From the NCBI GenBank assembly GCA_020226215.1, contig CM035235.1, positions 2,555,151 to 2,619,150 of the forward strand: 64,000 nt of DNA. Reading direction: 5' to 3'. This DNA comes from Sindora glabra (lineage: Eukaryota > Streptophyta > Magnoliopsida > Fabales > Fabaceae). Positions 23,701 through 36,195 of this stretch are shown one piece after another. A program made the translations under genes and the position numbers. How positions within the stretch are numbered: the first letter of the stretch is position 1; each line of letters starts with the position of its first letter. Under the pieces are notes generated by a model. It was not told the DNA's origin. It saw only the letters and a program-made list of their open reading frames with translations, and made no database searches.

Positions 23701-26252
23701 TGAACTTAAAATATTAGTTAGTTAAAAACCAAACTACAATCCTCTCAATACTTACAAACTAATCGAAAATAATGTCATAATCCTATTAATATTAAAACTT
23801 AATATAAACAAGAAAGTAAATTATTTTCTTATATATATAGGCTATATATCAAGTGGGATAAGTATTTTTATATGACAATAAGAAAAGTAAATCATGATCA
23901 TCAAATTTAACAATAAAGAATTAGAATTCAAAAATATAAAATTATATGACTTTTTTCAAATAATTATGCAATCATTATAATGATAACATAATCTTAAATT
24001 ATATTTTAATTTTGACCATCGATATAAACTTTAATGGTTATAATTTATTCTTTTCATCTTTTATATAAAATATATTTTTTAACTCTGTCTCTCTCTGTCT
24101 CTCTCTCTTATATAAATAAATTACTTGAAAGTTAAACAAATCGATCAAAAATAAAATATATTTTACTTAAATTGTTAAATAAGCTAAATTTTTTATCCAA
24201 ATATAATAAAAATAATTCAAGAATAAAACCAATTTAAGTTATTCTCAAATCAAATTTATCGGGGGGTTGAACAACCCGCCTCAAAAATCATCTCTATTTT
24301 AGATGTAGTTAAGTATATTTTTCTTTTAAAATTCTAGGAATAGCTAATTGCTCTGTTCAAAGATTAAAACATGTTCCAAACTTCCTCTAGAAGTTAAAGT
24401 GGCGCTTGCGAATTTCTATTTCTTTGATATCACCGGGAGTTGGAGCATGATTTTTTTTTACTTCTAATACAAGAGATTTGTTTTCTTTTCCTTCCCTAGT
24501 TAGCTTACTTATTCCAATGCTGCACGGGCGTTGACATTAAAAGGAAAAAAGAAACTATGGCGTCGATACAGTGGTGATATGCAGTAAAGGGATGTAAAAT
24601 TTTTTGGAAAAAATATTATAAGTATAAAATTAATTTTAAATTTTTATATTTATTAAATTAAACTTTATAAATTTAGTTAATTATTCTATATTTAATGATA
24701 ATATTTTCGTTCAGAATCTAATTTAAATTCATTTTTTTAATACATATAGTATTAAAATTTTTTTCTCTACCCTATCCTTTCTTTATTGAGCATTGCTAGA
24801 TATCCCGAAGATCGGTTGCGAGTTTGGTGCCGTATTACAGCAAACAATGTTTATGACAACTGCCAAATCTTTACAAGCATGCCCTCCATCGTCCACAATA
24901 TTTAAATTATAAAGTTTAAATAAAATTAGGCATATAAAATTTCAAAATCTTTAAAACTAACATATAAAATTCTACAACAAAATCTGAAAATCCTAAAATT
25001 TATTACCCTTTAAACTATAAACTCTAGAAACAATAAAAACCCTTAAATCCTAAAATTAAAATTTTTAGAACTTCTAAAATTCTAAATCTTTAAAATCTTG
25101 TCTCCAAAATTTTAAATTCTGGAGTTCAAAAAATTTAAATAATATAAAATTCAAGAACATTAAATCCTAAATTATGAATTAAAAATTGTAACCTTAAATA
25201 TTAAATTCCAAACATTTATTTAAAAATAGATATATCTACTATAAAAAAGAAATAGTGCAGTGAAAGTTTAAATTATATGGCAAGTGTTATATATTGGCAG
25301 TTCATTTAGCCCCGCATTTTCCGGGTCGTAACGCATTTTTCCTGATTTATTTAGGTGCTCTCTATTACTGATTATTAATGAAAGGTATTTCCACTGAGGG
25401 AGCGTGGAGTGAAAAATTAAAGATATAATACTTTTTGTTGAGTATAAAATGTTATGAGATCACCTTTTTCTATAAGTAGTTTAAATATTTTATATTATTA
25501 GTAAATATAAAAATAATAAGTTATTAAAAATAATAATAATTAAAAAAATTTATCATCAATAAAAGAGTTATAATATTTTTTAATGATATAATAATATAAA
25601 AATGATACTTATATTAATAATAAATTAAATATAAATTTATTTTTAAATTATTTAAAATATATGTAACTTTTGACACTTGTCAATAATATTTCACGGGTTG
25701 TCAAATAAATATTCCGTGGGCTATGTGTCATAAGTTGTAACGTACTTTAAGCAACGAAATAAGTGGGCATAAAAGGTGTAGTGTTTAACTATCATAATCA
25801 CCGGTAGAAAGATGCATGCCTTTCTAGAAATGTTGAGGATAGTCATCGTTCTTCTCAAATGTCTGTCTTTAAATTAATTGGTTTGAACAAAAGTATTTGG
25901 CCAAAATTAAATTGTGATTTTGGGCATAAATATCGTGAACAAGTCTTGCACAATTCCACCATTAAGTATTTTTTTATAAATATTTATTCTCTTGCGTTTT
26001 ATCACTTCGATAATATATGCATGGGTATATGCATGCTGATATTTCTAACCGTTTAACATTTATTATTATCTTTAAATTTTTTCCTTTTTATATTCTGAAT
26101 TAAAATTATAATCTTTAGACACATGTTTAAGTAATTTTTACTCCTATGTAAAATATACATGAATCAGTATGAGCAACAAATTGTGCAGGAATGAATTAGT
26201 TGCTTCACTCTTGCGGACCCCCTAATGTTAAAATCCTGTTTGGATGTAAAAA

Positions 26253-26253
<1 letters not shown>
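20703..26253. other. Intergenic, no gene seen
   Basis: More than 5 kb of AT-rich DNA. The short ORFs at 22351-22533 and 25859-26056 are Lys/Ile/Asn-rich or unrelated to known families. 24083-24109 is a CTCTGT/CT repeat. 24240-24590 and 24790-24860 are less AT-rich but show no exon or RNA structure. Confidence 0.5.
22687..22811 (+). repeat. 65-bp direct tandem duplication
   Basis: AAAATCTAATTTATCAAAGA occurs at 22687 and 22752, and both copies continue through TATTCAAGGCAAGAT and ACAATTCTC with only a few differences. Confidence 0.85.

Positions 26254-26287
<34 letters not shown>
26254..26287. repeat. (AT)n microsatellite
   Basis: About 16 AT units immediately left of a candidate inverted-repeat element. 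Confidence 0.95.
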
Positions 26288-26290
<3 letters not shown>

Positions 26291-26302
26291 AAAAGTTTTT
26301 TT

Positions 26303-27408
26303 CTTGTTTGGAAGGGTAGAAAACAAAAAGAAAGAAAATAATAAGAAAATGGTTTTCGTTTGCTTATTTAGGTAAAAAAAGTAAGAGAAAAGAAAACTAA
26401 ATTTAAGTTAAATGATAATTTAATCTTTCAATTTTATATATTTATTTAATATTTTGTTTGTGACTAACAGTAATTATAATTAAAATTCATGAAATTTATA
26501 TATAATTTTTATAGATATATTTAGTAAATAAAAATATAAAATATTATTAATTAAGTATTCATAGAAAATGTTAAGAACAAATTTTAACAACTGTAAAGAT
26601 GTTATTAATGACAATTATAATTTTACACATAAAATAGTAAGTTTTTAAGTAAATTATAATTTAGTATGTTAAATAAATACATAAAAATAAAAATTTTATT
26701 AAAAATTGCGTTAAAATGTTCCTTTTTGTTAAAATTTTAATTTTTTAAAAAATAAATTTTTAATAAAAATATTGTAAAAAATGAAAAATTTTACAAAAAT
26801 TATAGCAGCAAGAATGATGCAGGTCCTGACTTTTCTTCTTCTTCTTATTTTTTTTTCCGCTGGTAACTATCTTGTTTGTAATATAAACTGCTTTCTTACC
26901 GTACCAGTGTGGATGACACTAGTTACTTTGCTCTATTGTAGCCAAAACACAAATTCTTAATTTAATTGGTTTCAAATGAGACAGTCCTATGTTCCATCTC
27001 TACTGTCACCAAACAGCGTAAATTTACATGTTTTTTTACAAGTGCATTGTATTCTTATGAATTTGGAACCTACGTAAATATGAAAAAATACAAGTTATTA
27101 AATGAGTAAATTTATTTAATAATTTATATTTTGTTACATTCTCGTAAGTTTCAAACTCACATGAGTATGTTAGAATTTCCCTTTTATACATATCTATTAG
27201 CTACTAATTATGCTTAATTGTGTAGGGTAAAATTATCATATTTTTCACCATTTTCTACTCATAGATGACAAAAAACTATTTTAGCGAGTTTCATTTTTCT
27301 TTTTTCCATCTTCTTTTTCTTCCATTTATTTTCTACCATATAACCAAATAAGGGAAAAATATAATTTTTCATCCAGTTTCTTTTCATTTGTTTTCTATAC
27401 AAACAAGT
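26303..27408. mobile_element. Candidate non-autonomous element with terminal inverted repeats, about 1.1 kb
   Basis: The left end CTTGTTTGGAAGGGTAGAAAACAAA is mirrored at the right by TTTGTTTTCTATACAAACAAG, an imperfect inverted pair of about 25 bp. The interior is AT-rich and non-coding; the minus ORF at 27259-27474 overlaps the right end and is low-complexity. Target duplications are not evident, so the boundaries are approximate. Confidence 0.4.
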
Positions 27409-28217
27409 AACGGGATGAATACTATTTAATATGTTAAATATGAGGATGAACTCCATCCCAAATTGAAAATTCAATGCTAGTTAGCACTGTAGCACTAAAA
27501 ATTTTCTCTTAATTAAAGAAATTTAATTTTGATGTATTAATTTTAGGATTCATTTCTCATTAAAATTTTCTAAAATTGATTTCAATTCTTTTATAAATTA
27601 TATATAATGTTTAGAATATATTTAAAAATATATGTAATTGAATTAAAAAGTAAATTTTGATACTATCATGATAAATGCAATATTAGTAAGAGGATAAAAA
27701 CTTTATATAATATATCTTTTAGATCAAATGAAATAAATTCTAGTGAAGTTCTTGTTAAATTTAATAAATTTAATACTGATATAAATATAATTAAAATAAA
27801 AATTATAAATAAAATGAAAAGTTTTTTTACCTAAAGTTAAATACTCTTTTAAAAAGAAATTTATTTGAAAATGAAATGAAATTTTATTCTTAGTTATGCT
27901 AAATAAAGATGTATTTAAAATTATATTCACTTTTTCTAGTGTTAATTGTACTCACAAATCTTTTATCTTTAAAAATATACTCCTATATCCCTTTTTCTAA
28001 TAAAAAGGTGAATGTGTATTTAAAATAAAAAAAGTTAATGTATATGAAAAACAAAATTCAGTGTGTAATTTTTTAAAATAAACAGGGATGTATAGTTACA
28101 CTAAAAAAATATATGAACGTAACCTATCTTAGTTTTATTTTAGTAATTAAAAAACCGACTAATTCTGGTGAAAATCCTTTGTACGTATGTGATTTGATCA
28201 TATAAAAGGAGAATCAC
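27409..28217. other. Intergenic, no gene seen
   Basis: Very AT-rich. The minus ORF 27724-27930 is Phe/Ile/Asn-rich low-complexity sequence. Confidence 0.6.
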
Positions 28218-28492
28218 TCTTGGTTTGTTTAGGATGAAAACATTTTTTATAGGAATAAAATTAGAAAATATTAAAATAATAAAAAATAGTTTAAATATTT
28301 AATGTTAAGTATAAGAAATTTGATGAAATACAATTTACTTTTTTTCAAAAAAGAAGTTATTTTCCTCTACCATCATATTTCTAAATATTATATTTTTTTA
28401 ATTACAAACTATAGAAATATGTAATATTCCTTCATTTTTATATAAGAAAATGAAATTTTCTTATGAAAAATAATTTCCTAAAAACAAATGGA
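28218..28492. mobile_element. MITE-like element, copy A
   Basis: The ends TTGTTTAGGATGAAAACATT and (reverse complement of the right end) TTGTTTTTAGGAAATTATT are imperfect inverted repeats. The interior aligns collinearly with copy B, including a shared TTTGATGAAA block and a 'catcatattt' block. Confidence 0.5.
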
Positions 28493-28497
28493 ATTTA

Positions 28498-28750
28498 GGC
28501 TCCTTTGTTTAAATAGAAAATATCTTTATAAGAATAAAATATCAAGAGAGTAGAAAATAACTTAAATATTAAATATTAAATATGAAAAATTTGATGAAAG
28601 ATAACTTTTTTTCTTTTTTCTTAAAAAGGAGATTATTTTCATCTACTATCATATTTGTAGATATCATATTTTTTAAATTACAAACTATAAAAATATATCA
28701 TATTCTTATATATATATATATGAAAAATATTTTCCCAAAAAAGGAGGCTC
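28498..28750. mobile_element. MITE-like element, copy B, adjacent to copy A
   Basis: The left end AGGCTCCTTTGTTTAAATAG mirrors the right end CCAAAAAAGGAGGCT. The internal sequence follows copy A in the same orientation. It has an (AT)n run near its right end. Confidence 0.5.
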
Positions 28751-28958
28751 AATGATTTCATGGAATATGACAGTATAAAGGATTAAATTTGTTCAACATA
28801 AATATAGCATATGATTTGCAATCAATTCGTAAAAGTTGGCCAAGAATAATATTGTCAAGCAAAAGCTGGAAAACAACCCCTGAAGCATGCTCACTAGTGT
28901 TGTGCTAGTCTCATTTTCTGGGCCGCTTTAGAATGATTGCTCCGGTACAGAACTTGAT

Positions 28959-28991
28959 GTCCCATCTCAAATTGAAGATATGAGATGGGAC
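28959..28991. repeat. Perfect 11-bp inverted repeat (hairpin)
   Basis: GTCCCATCTCA and TGAGATGGGAC are exact reverse complements separated by 11 bases. It lies in a less AT-rich patch (28860-29100) with no recognised gene. Confidence 0.7.
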
Positions 28992-30152
28992 TTTTGAAAA
29001 GAATTAAGGAAAAAGAGATTCGATCCCATTGTTTTGCCATTATAAGGACTAGCTTATAAATCTAAATTCGACACCACTCGAACTTTTGCCTTTTTGCTGA
29101 TATTTTTATGCTAGTTATGTAAACTAAATTAATTAAGTCATAATTAAGACAAATCTATGGCACTCCACCAAAAGAGTGGGGGTTAATATATATTTCAGGG
29201 TACTATTAAAATTTTTTTTATAGAATAGAGAATTAGAATAATAAATAACTCAATTCAAATGGAATATTTAGTTATTCGGATTCGAAATTAATAAAAATAA
29301 ATAAATTTAAATTCAAATTAAAATTTGTTAAATTTGTAAATTTTAAATTTGAACTTGATTATTGCACAAATGAACATATTTAAATTTAAATGAAGTATAA
29401 CATATTTAAAGATTATTTTTAAGAGTTTTAAATTCAATATATCAATTAAGATATTTTACACAATAGAAAATTGAAAAAAAGTATCATTAATAAAAAAAAT
29501 AATAGCTAAGAATTTTTTACTAATAATAAGAAAGTTTACAAATTTTCAATAATGTAACAACATATTAATGGATGATAATATAAAATTAATTTATATTAAA
29601 AATGAATCAAATTTAAATGTTATTTTCAATAACAACAAAAAAATATGATAGCACATTTTATTTTTACACTATTTCTATCAAAAAATGCAATAATACTTAT
29701 TTATTATGCTATATTTATTTTAATTTTTAGAGAGGGCCAATCTTACAAAATGAGAATTACATATAATAATAAATTCAAAAAAAGGCTCCCTCAATGAGGC
29801 TTTATCTCTATGTATTACCAATATATAATACACCAGTACACTATCAAATGATAAATTAATATATTATTATATTAATATGTCTTAGAAAATTTTTAATTTA
29901 ATTTATTATTAAATTTAATAATATATCAATACATTCTTATATTAATACCTACAGCGCGTAAAAGGTAAATGCACAAGGAAGATAAGGCGCCCGGTCAAAC
30001 ACTCTCAATGTCTAATTCAGTGAGCTTTATTTGCTTACAAAGGATAATCATATTAATGCCTAACTAAGGAAAAATGATATCTATTTACAACGTAGTGAAT
30101 ATACCCAAATGTTACAAAGCAAATCCTAACAAGAGGCATTTAGAGCTATTAT
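28992..30152. other. Intergenic, no gene seen
   Basis: AT-rich and without significant ORFs. 29930-30060 is slightly less AT-rich but unassigned. Confidence 0.5.
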
Positions 30153-30358
30153 TAAACATTGAATATATATTTTCAACTAATCAAATTAAATATTTAATTT
30201 TTATTTTTAATAATATAATAAATAATAATACATTAAATATTTTAGTAAAATAGAAATAAAATATTAAATATAATTCTATTATTATTTATATTATCATTTA
30301 ATATATTATTAAAAATAAAACTAAATATTTAATCTAATTTGTTTAGGATATATATTTA
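30153..30358. mobile_element. Small MITE-like inverted-repeat element
   Basis: The left part (ATTAAATATTTAATTTTTAT onward) pairs with the right part (ATAAAACTAAATATTTAAT) as a long imperfect inverted repeat, and outer TATATAT blocks sit at both ends. It has no coding content and would fold into a hairpin along most of its length. Confidence 0.45.
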
Positions 30359-31326
30359 ATATTTACCAATAACCCCAAAATTGTTATTAAAATTTATCAT
30401 GTTATATCAACAATGGGTGATTTGAGTGGATGAGAACTTAGTTCTCTTAAGCAAGGTTTCAATAGAAAAAAACTATTGTTAATAGAGTTTTGTTCTCATA
30501 TTGAATTCAATCTAACTTGAACTAGGATTTGTTAGGGTCCAATATGGCCTACTGAAAATTAGGTGATTCATACTAAAAAAATATATTTGTTATGTTATAA
30601 ATTAGTACCCATTCCACTAATTCTTACCTTTTTAATGACATGAAATACGTTACTCCCTCAATTCCTTTTAGTGACATTATCTTAAAAGAGAATTTCATTT
30701 CTATTTATTTGTTATTTTTGAAAATCAAGAATATATTTTTTTTAGATATTACCCTTATAATTTAAATAAATACTTAATAACTTTACTTATTAGTCAGATT
30801 TTAATAGAAGCTATATTAATAAATTATAACTCATATATCCTAAAATAAAGATTATTTATTATCCTTCTTAATATTTGTGCATTAATCTTAAACGACATTT
30901 AAAAGGAAATAGGGGAAGTACATGTTTTTAATCAATTTAAAGTGATCATGAACAATCTGCTACTCTCTTTATTTCCTTTTAAGCATTATTTTGAAAAAAT
31001 ATTTTTATTTTTCTATTATTTAAAAGATCAATATTGCATTCATTATCTTTTTTCAAATATTACTTATGCTAGTTGCTAGTCTTGCAATTCACCCATCTAT
31101 ACTTTCAATTGTTAATATTTTATTATCTAAACTATGCAAAATTTAATTGAGCACTCACATGAATTGCATATGATTTATATTTTTTATATTTTTGACTAAA
31201 TTTGTCACTCACTTAATCGAATTACCCTCAAACTACCTTATTTGGCATTATTTATTTAGCAACTCGGGATTAATTTACAGAAGACAAATTTTTAATAAAA
31301 CTTGGGTTATTTTACGACAAGGGCAG
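30359..31326. other. Intergenic, no gene seen
   Basis: AT-rich spacer upstream of the gypsy-like LTR; no ORF or repeat assigned. Confidence 0.6.
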
Positions 31327-34300
31327 TGTTACATGATTTAAGAAATTAGAAATTTATTTTCTTTTAATTTTATTTATATTTGTATGTTAGTGGTATTTTA
31401 TTATTGTGAATGTATTTAGGATGAGTTTTTATTTGAGAAAAATATAGTTTTATGATATAATAGGACAAAAAAAGTTATATGAGAGTTATGGTGTCATTAG
31501 AATTAAATAGGTGTACATGGAGGAGATTAATGAATCATTATTTCAATTTTACCCCTTAGCCACCTACAAATTGCAAGAATGCCCCTAAAAAATATCAAGC
31601 CACCTTATATCTCTTTCTTCCAACTTAAAACCCATTTGCTTCAAAAAATCAACCGGGCACCTCCTTCGTCACTTCCTCCCTTAATTCCTTTACTTGTGAT
31701 TCAACAACTTAAAGGAAGGATTTGTTGGAAAATTTCAAGGCAATCTTTTCTACTTTACTTTTATTAAGATAAACTCCTTAAAACTAAGCTTCGATTGGAA
31801 GTTTATTAGAATTTACTTAAGAAAGGGATTTATGGGTTCAAAGGGGATGGCTTCTAAATTTATGTTTATTGGTGTTGAATAGAACTAATCAAATCTTCAT
31901 CTAACTATCTTTCTCCTCAATTCACTCATGAGTATATAATTTACTTAAAACTCTATTTGAAATCATGATTTATGAAAGTTTTATGCTTTAATGTGAAAAT
32001 GCTATAAATTGGGGATTTTGATGATATTTACTATAGTAAATTGTGAAAGTGGCTTTAAAGGGATATTAAAAGCTTGTATTTATAATTTTGTGAAGTTTGA
32101 TAAGAACCTAGAGGCATTGGAAAATTAATCTATGTGCAAATAGGGATTTTTTTATTTAAGGAAATTATGTAAAGCTTAGGTTAATAATTGAATTGATCGA
32201 TTAATAACCTACAAAATTCAAAATTTGGACTTTTATATGCAATGATTAACCATTGCACACAGTGATTAATGAATGCACATTTGTTTTAATGGCATTAATG
32301 GAACATTGTGTAGGCTTTGGCAACCCATACCCAACAAAGGGTGAATTGGGTTTATTTAAAACTTTTAACATTTTTGAAATTCCCTTTGAAAAACCTTTTA
32401 TTTTGAGAAGTTATAAGAATAATTTTAAATTCAACCAATTTCAAGAAAGCTTTATGAAGGTGTTTAAACTCAAGATATGATAATTCAATGAATTAATACA
32501 AATAAGCTTATTTAACTAAGCATAAATAATTATTAAAAGACAAATACAAGATTATTCAAGCAAAAGGTTTGCACACAGTATATGACAATTCATCACACTT
32601 GTGCAAAGCAACTTATTCAACTATGCATAAAGAATCAAGAAGTCAATGCATAAATGAATTTCTTTTTCAACCATTCAAAGATTAGGATCAATATTGAAGC
32701 ACAATGTATTGAACAATTTCATTAATTATACATAGACAAATCATCAAGAAGTGTATGCATAGATATACATCCTTTTTTAAGAATTCAATCACCCAAGCAT
32801 CAACATAAACAGTGGAACATAATATATTAAAAAATTAACAATAACAAAAATAGAGCATATAGCACAATATATCAACAAACAGTAATAGTAAAATAGAGTA
32901 TGTATAGCAAGAAAAACAAAGCAAGTGCAGAAAGATAAAAAGATAGGGTAGAAAAATCAAACATAAGAATTTATAGTGTTTTTTCCCTTAGATATCCTAT
33001 CCAATGTGTATATCCACTCTCCAAGCTTGTATTTCAATCTACTATCTCCTTAAATTTAAATCAGGTACTTGAAGAAGCCTCTTTACAATGTTCTTACTCT
33101 TTCTTGAGCAAATTTACTCTTTATAAGAGATTCTTTACTCTCTTAAATATTCTTTAAGAGATATCTCACCCTTTACAATTAAAAAATGATATAGGATAAA
33201 TATCAACTCAAATAAACACTCCTATAGAGTTGATGAGACAAATGAAACTCTAGAATAGAAGAAATTTCACAAGAAAAGATCAAATCACAATTTGGATAAA
33301 AGAAAATGTAAAATGATGTTTTCAGTTAAAATTCAAGCTCTTTCTAAGTTTTTTTTTATTGGATGGGAATAAATGTAGAAATACTAAACCATTCCATATC
33401 GAATCCAGAACTTTGGTTCTTCTCAAAATTTCTAAAATTTTATAAAACATATACAAGTAAACATATATTTAATATTTCTTAGCTTATATAGGAAGCCCAT
33501 AGAGTATTATAGCCATCTAAGTTGTTAAAAATAAAAATTAGTCATTACTAGCCATTATACACACACCAGAATAGTTGAAATTAATTAATGAATTGATTCA
33601 GAATGTCCAGAGTGTTATCTGAATGTCCAAAATTGATTGCTAAATCAATTCACATAGAGAGAATTACAAACTTAACTTTAAAAAATCATAATTTCTTCAT
33701 TTTAAGCAAATAACCTAACGTTGGAAAACTATTTGAGTCTACTTTCAAATTGGACTAGTTTTATACTCATATCTAATGTCATTTTTTAGATATGTTTAAA
33801 AAAATAAGCAAATGTTAGAAATAGTGAATTGTGAAAATTTTAGTTTTGAGACTCAATTTGTATAATTTATAACTCTTTTATATCTTAGTCATTTTAAAGA
33901 AATGACCTGTTCATAGAAAGCTCTTTAAGTCTATTTTCATATAAAAATAATTTTATGCTCATATCATTTGTAGTTTCTAAGATGTAGTCAAAATAATGAG
34001 CATATATAAAAAAAGATTGAAATATAGAAAATCAATTTTTACACTCAACTTAAAAAAAATCATAACTCTTTCATATATTAATCATTTTAAGCAAATGATA
34101 TGTCCATGAAAAGCTATTTAAGTTTATTTTCATGTGGAAAATGTTTGAGAATCAAATCACAACTATTTTATAAGATACAATTAAGAGAGTGACTAAAAGT
34201 CAAAATTGAAAAGATCAAAATCTCATATCTCATTTGTTTTTGAAGTGTTCTTATAGGCTCTTTTGTGAAAACATGATTGTGGACTATCTTTTTTAAAAAA

Positions 34301-35931
34301 TTTTGGCCAAGCTAAGATTATAAAAATATATTTGAGCTCTATATCATAAAATACTCTATTTTACAAGAAAATCTAAGCCTTAAGATGAAAAACTATACTA
34401 ATCAAGTCCTTAGGCTTTTATTGATGCTTTTAAGCTTTCAAATACTTTAATCTTCTCATACTTCAATACTTGGATCATATCTTCTTCTTTTCATTTCTTC
34501 CTTATTCTTGAGTTGAGTATAATATGATCTTTCATTCCTTTACTTTAATGCTCACCCTTCTTTATCTTGAATTTTCCTATATAATAGACATAGACTTTAC
34601 AAACCATATATATAGGTAGTCCAATCTATTATATCAAAATATTGATATACATGATTAATATATATATATATATATAACAAATTAGTACAAGAATATGTGT
34701 AATTATCCTATCATGTATCTTAACCAGTCATATACTTAGTGATGCTTGTATAAAATATAATTCTTTTAGTACATAATCAAGCATTACTATTACAATTATA
34801 ATCTAGCATGTCTATTAAAGATTTTATAACATTTTAATATAAAGACATGCAATGCTATTGCAAATACTTAGTTGTCATGATGCATATATAAGAACAAGCA
34901 TAATCATTATATCATATATATACATCAACTATAATATAGTATGCCTATTGAAAGTTATACAATATATAACACTTTAGCACAAAACATACAATGCTATTGA
35001 AATACCCATTTGTCATCATCAAAACTCATCATATCAAACCTCAGGGTTAACACATTGCACCATATTGATCCACCAATATTCGTTAACACAAAGGTCATTA
35101 GTATATAAGTACTAAACATAGAATTAGATAATTAATGCATGTTTAACCTTTAAATTAAATTGTAATATATTATCAAAAATTTTAGTTTCCATTAGGATTA
35201 TGTATGATTATTATGCCTTGAAATAAATTCTAAATGCATTGTGACATATTATTTGTTATACAAGTAAAATTATTTTATGATTGTGAATGCATTTACAGCT
35301 TGAATGTGAAAAAAGGGTGATGAAACAACTTATGAAATGAATAGTACTAGATCTAGGAAGAGATTTGTGAGAGGATAAGATGGATTCTTAAAGGAATAAG
35401 ATTAGGTTTGTAAGGGAATAATGTTGACTAAGAGACATAAAGAGAAACATTTGTATTTTTTTTAATATTATGATTAATGTTTATTTTTCTTGAGCTTTAT
35501 AGCAATAATTTAAGTATAAATTGATATAAATGAGGAAGGCATTATGACATCCCTCATGATTTATTTATATTTTCTTATAAGTGAATTGTTTGCTTATTGA
35601 GTCTTAGACTCACACTTTTAAATTTTTCCTTTTTTAGATGCATTTGCTAAACTCCTCCTTCTCAACCTATAACTAATGAGCAACAAATCTCTTTGTTATC
35701 TTTATAAGCATAGGTTGTAAATAACATGCACATAGAAGTCTTTTTGGACTTGTTGGGTGCTATATATATGGAATTATGAAACGTAAGTTATAAATATACT
35801 TTGACAATTTTTATAAAATATGTATGTTTAATGATGGCTAAGTGATGCCATTAAGTTAATGGACTAAATTAGGTCAGAGAAAAATCAAGTAATAGGTTTC
35901 ATGCTGATTACAAATTTGGTAAGTTATGACA
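31327..35931 (+). mobile_element. Gypsy-like solo LTR, interrupted by a second LTR
   Basis: The block starts TGTTACATGATT and ends GGTAAGTTATGACA (TG...CA). Removing the nested insert at 32309-35052 leaves about 1.86 kb. The part at 35595-35640 (GCTTATTGAGTCTTAGACTC, then a T-rich run and TTTTTAG) is typical of Del/Tekay-type Ty3/gypsy LTRs. The left flank GGCAG and right flank GGCGA (AGCAG in the paralogous copy at 53666) suggest a 5-bp target duplication that has since mutated. No internal domain is present, so it reads as a solo LTR. The ORF 31579-31767 inside is not a gene. Lineage call is moderate. Confidence 0.55.
32309..35052 (-). mobile_element. Sirevirus-type (Ty1/copia) solo LTR, 2744 bp
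   Basis: The insert is bounded by TG...CA and by identical 5-bp flanks CATTG (32304-32308 and 35053-35057). The paralogous copy shows the empty site, with a single CATTG at about 52783-52787. On the minus strand it begins TGTTAACCCTGAGG and soon reads TTTTGATGATGACAAA, the motif common near the start of Sirevirus LTRs. Later it has CACTATAAATTCTTATG near the expected U5 region. No gag-pol is present. The ORF 32253-32480 crosses its left edge and is not a gene. Confidence 0.75.
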
Positions 35932-36141
35932 GGCGAAGGGTGGGAGAAATTTTAGAGGGGATAAAATATATTTTAAATTAAAATATAATGAATCTATCAA
36001 TAATTAAAGATTCAAAATATTCATACATAATATAAGATTAAAAAGTATGTAAAAATATAATAATGAATATTATAATTTATATAATTTGTGTTAAAAAATT
36101 ACTTGTAGTTATTTATTTTTTCAAATTTTATTTATATTATT

Positions 36142-36195
<54 letters not shown>

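Noticed and set aside
24240..24590. Less AT-rich stretch considered as an exon or organellar insert
   Set aside because: No open frame, splice pattern or recognisable plastid or mitochondrial gene sequence.
28981..29035. tRNA-like GATTCGATCCC (T-loop resemblance)
   Set aside because: No A box, anticodon arm or acceptor stem can be placed around it.
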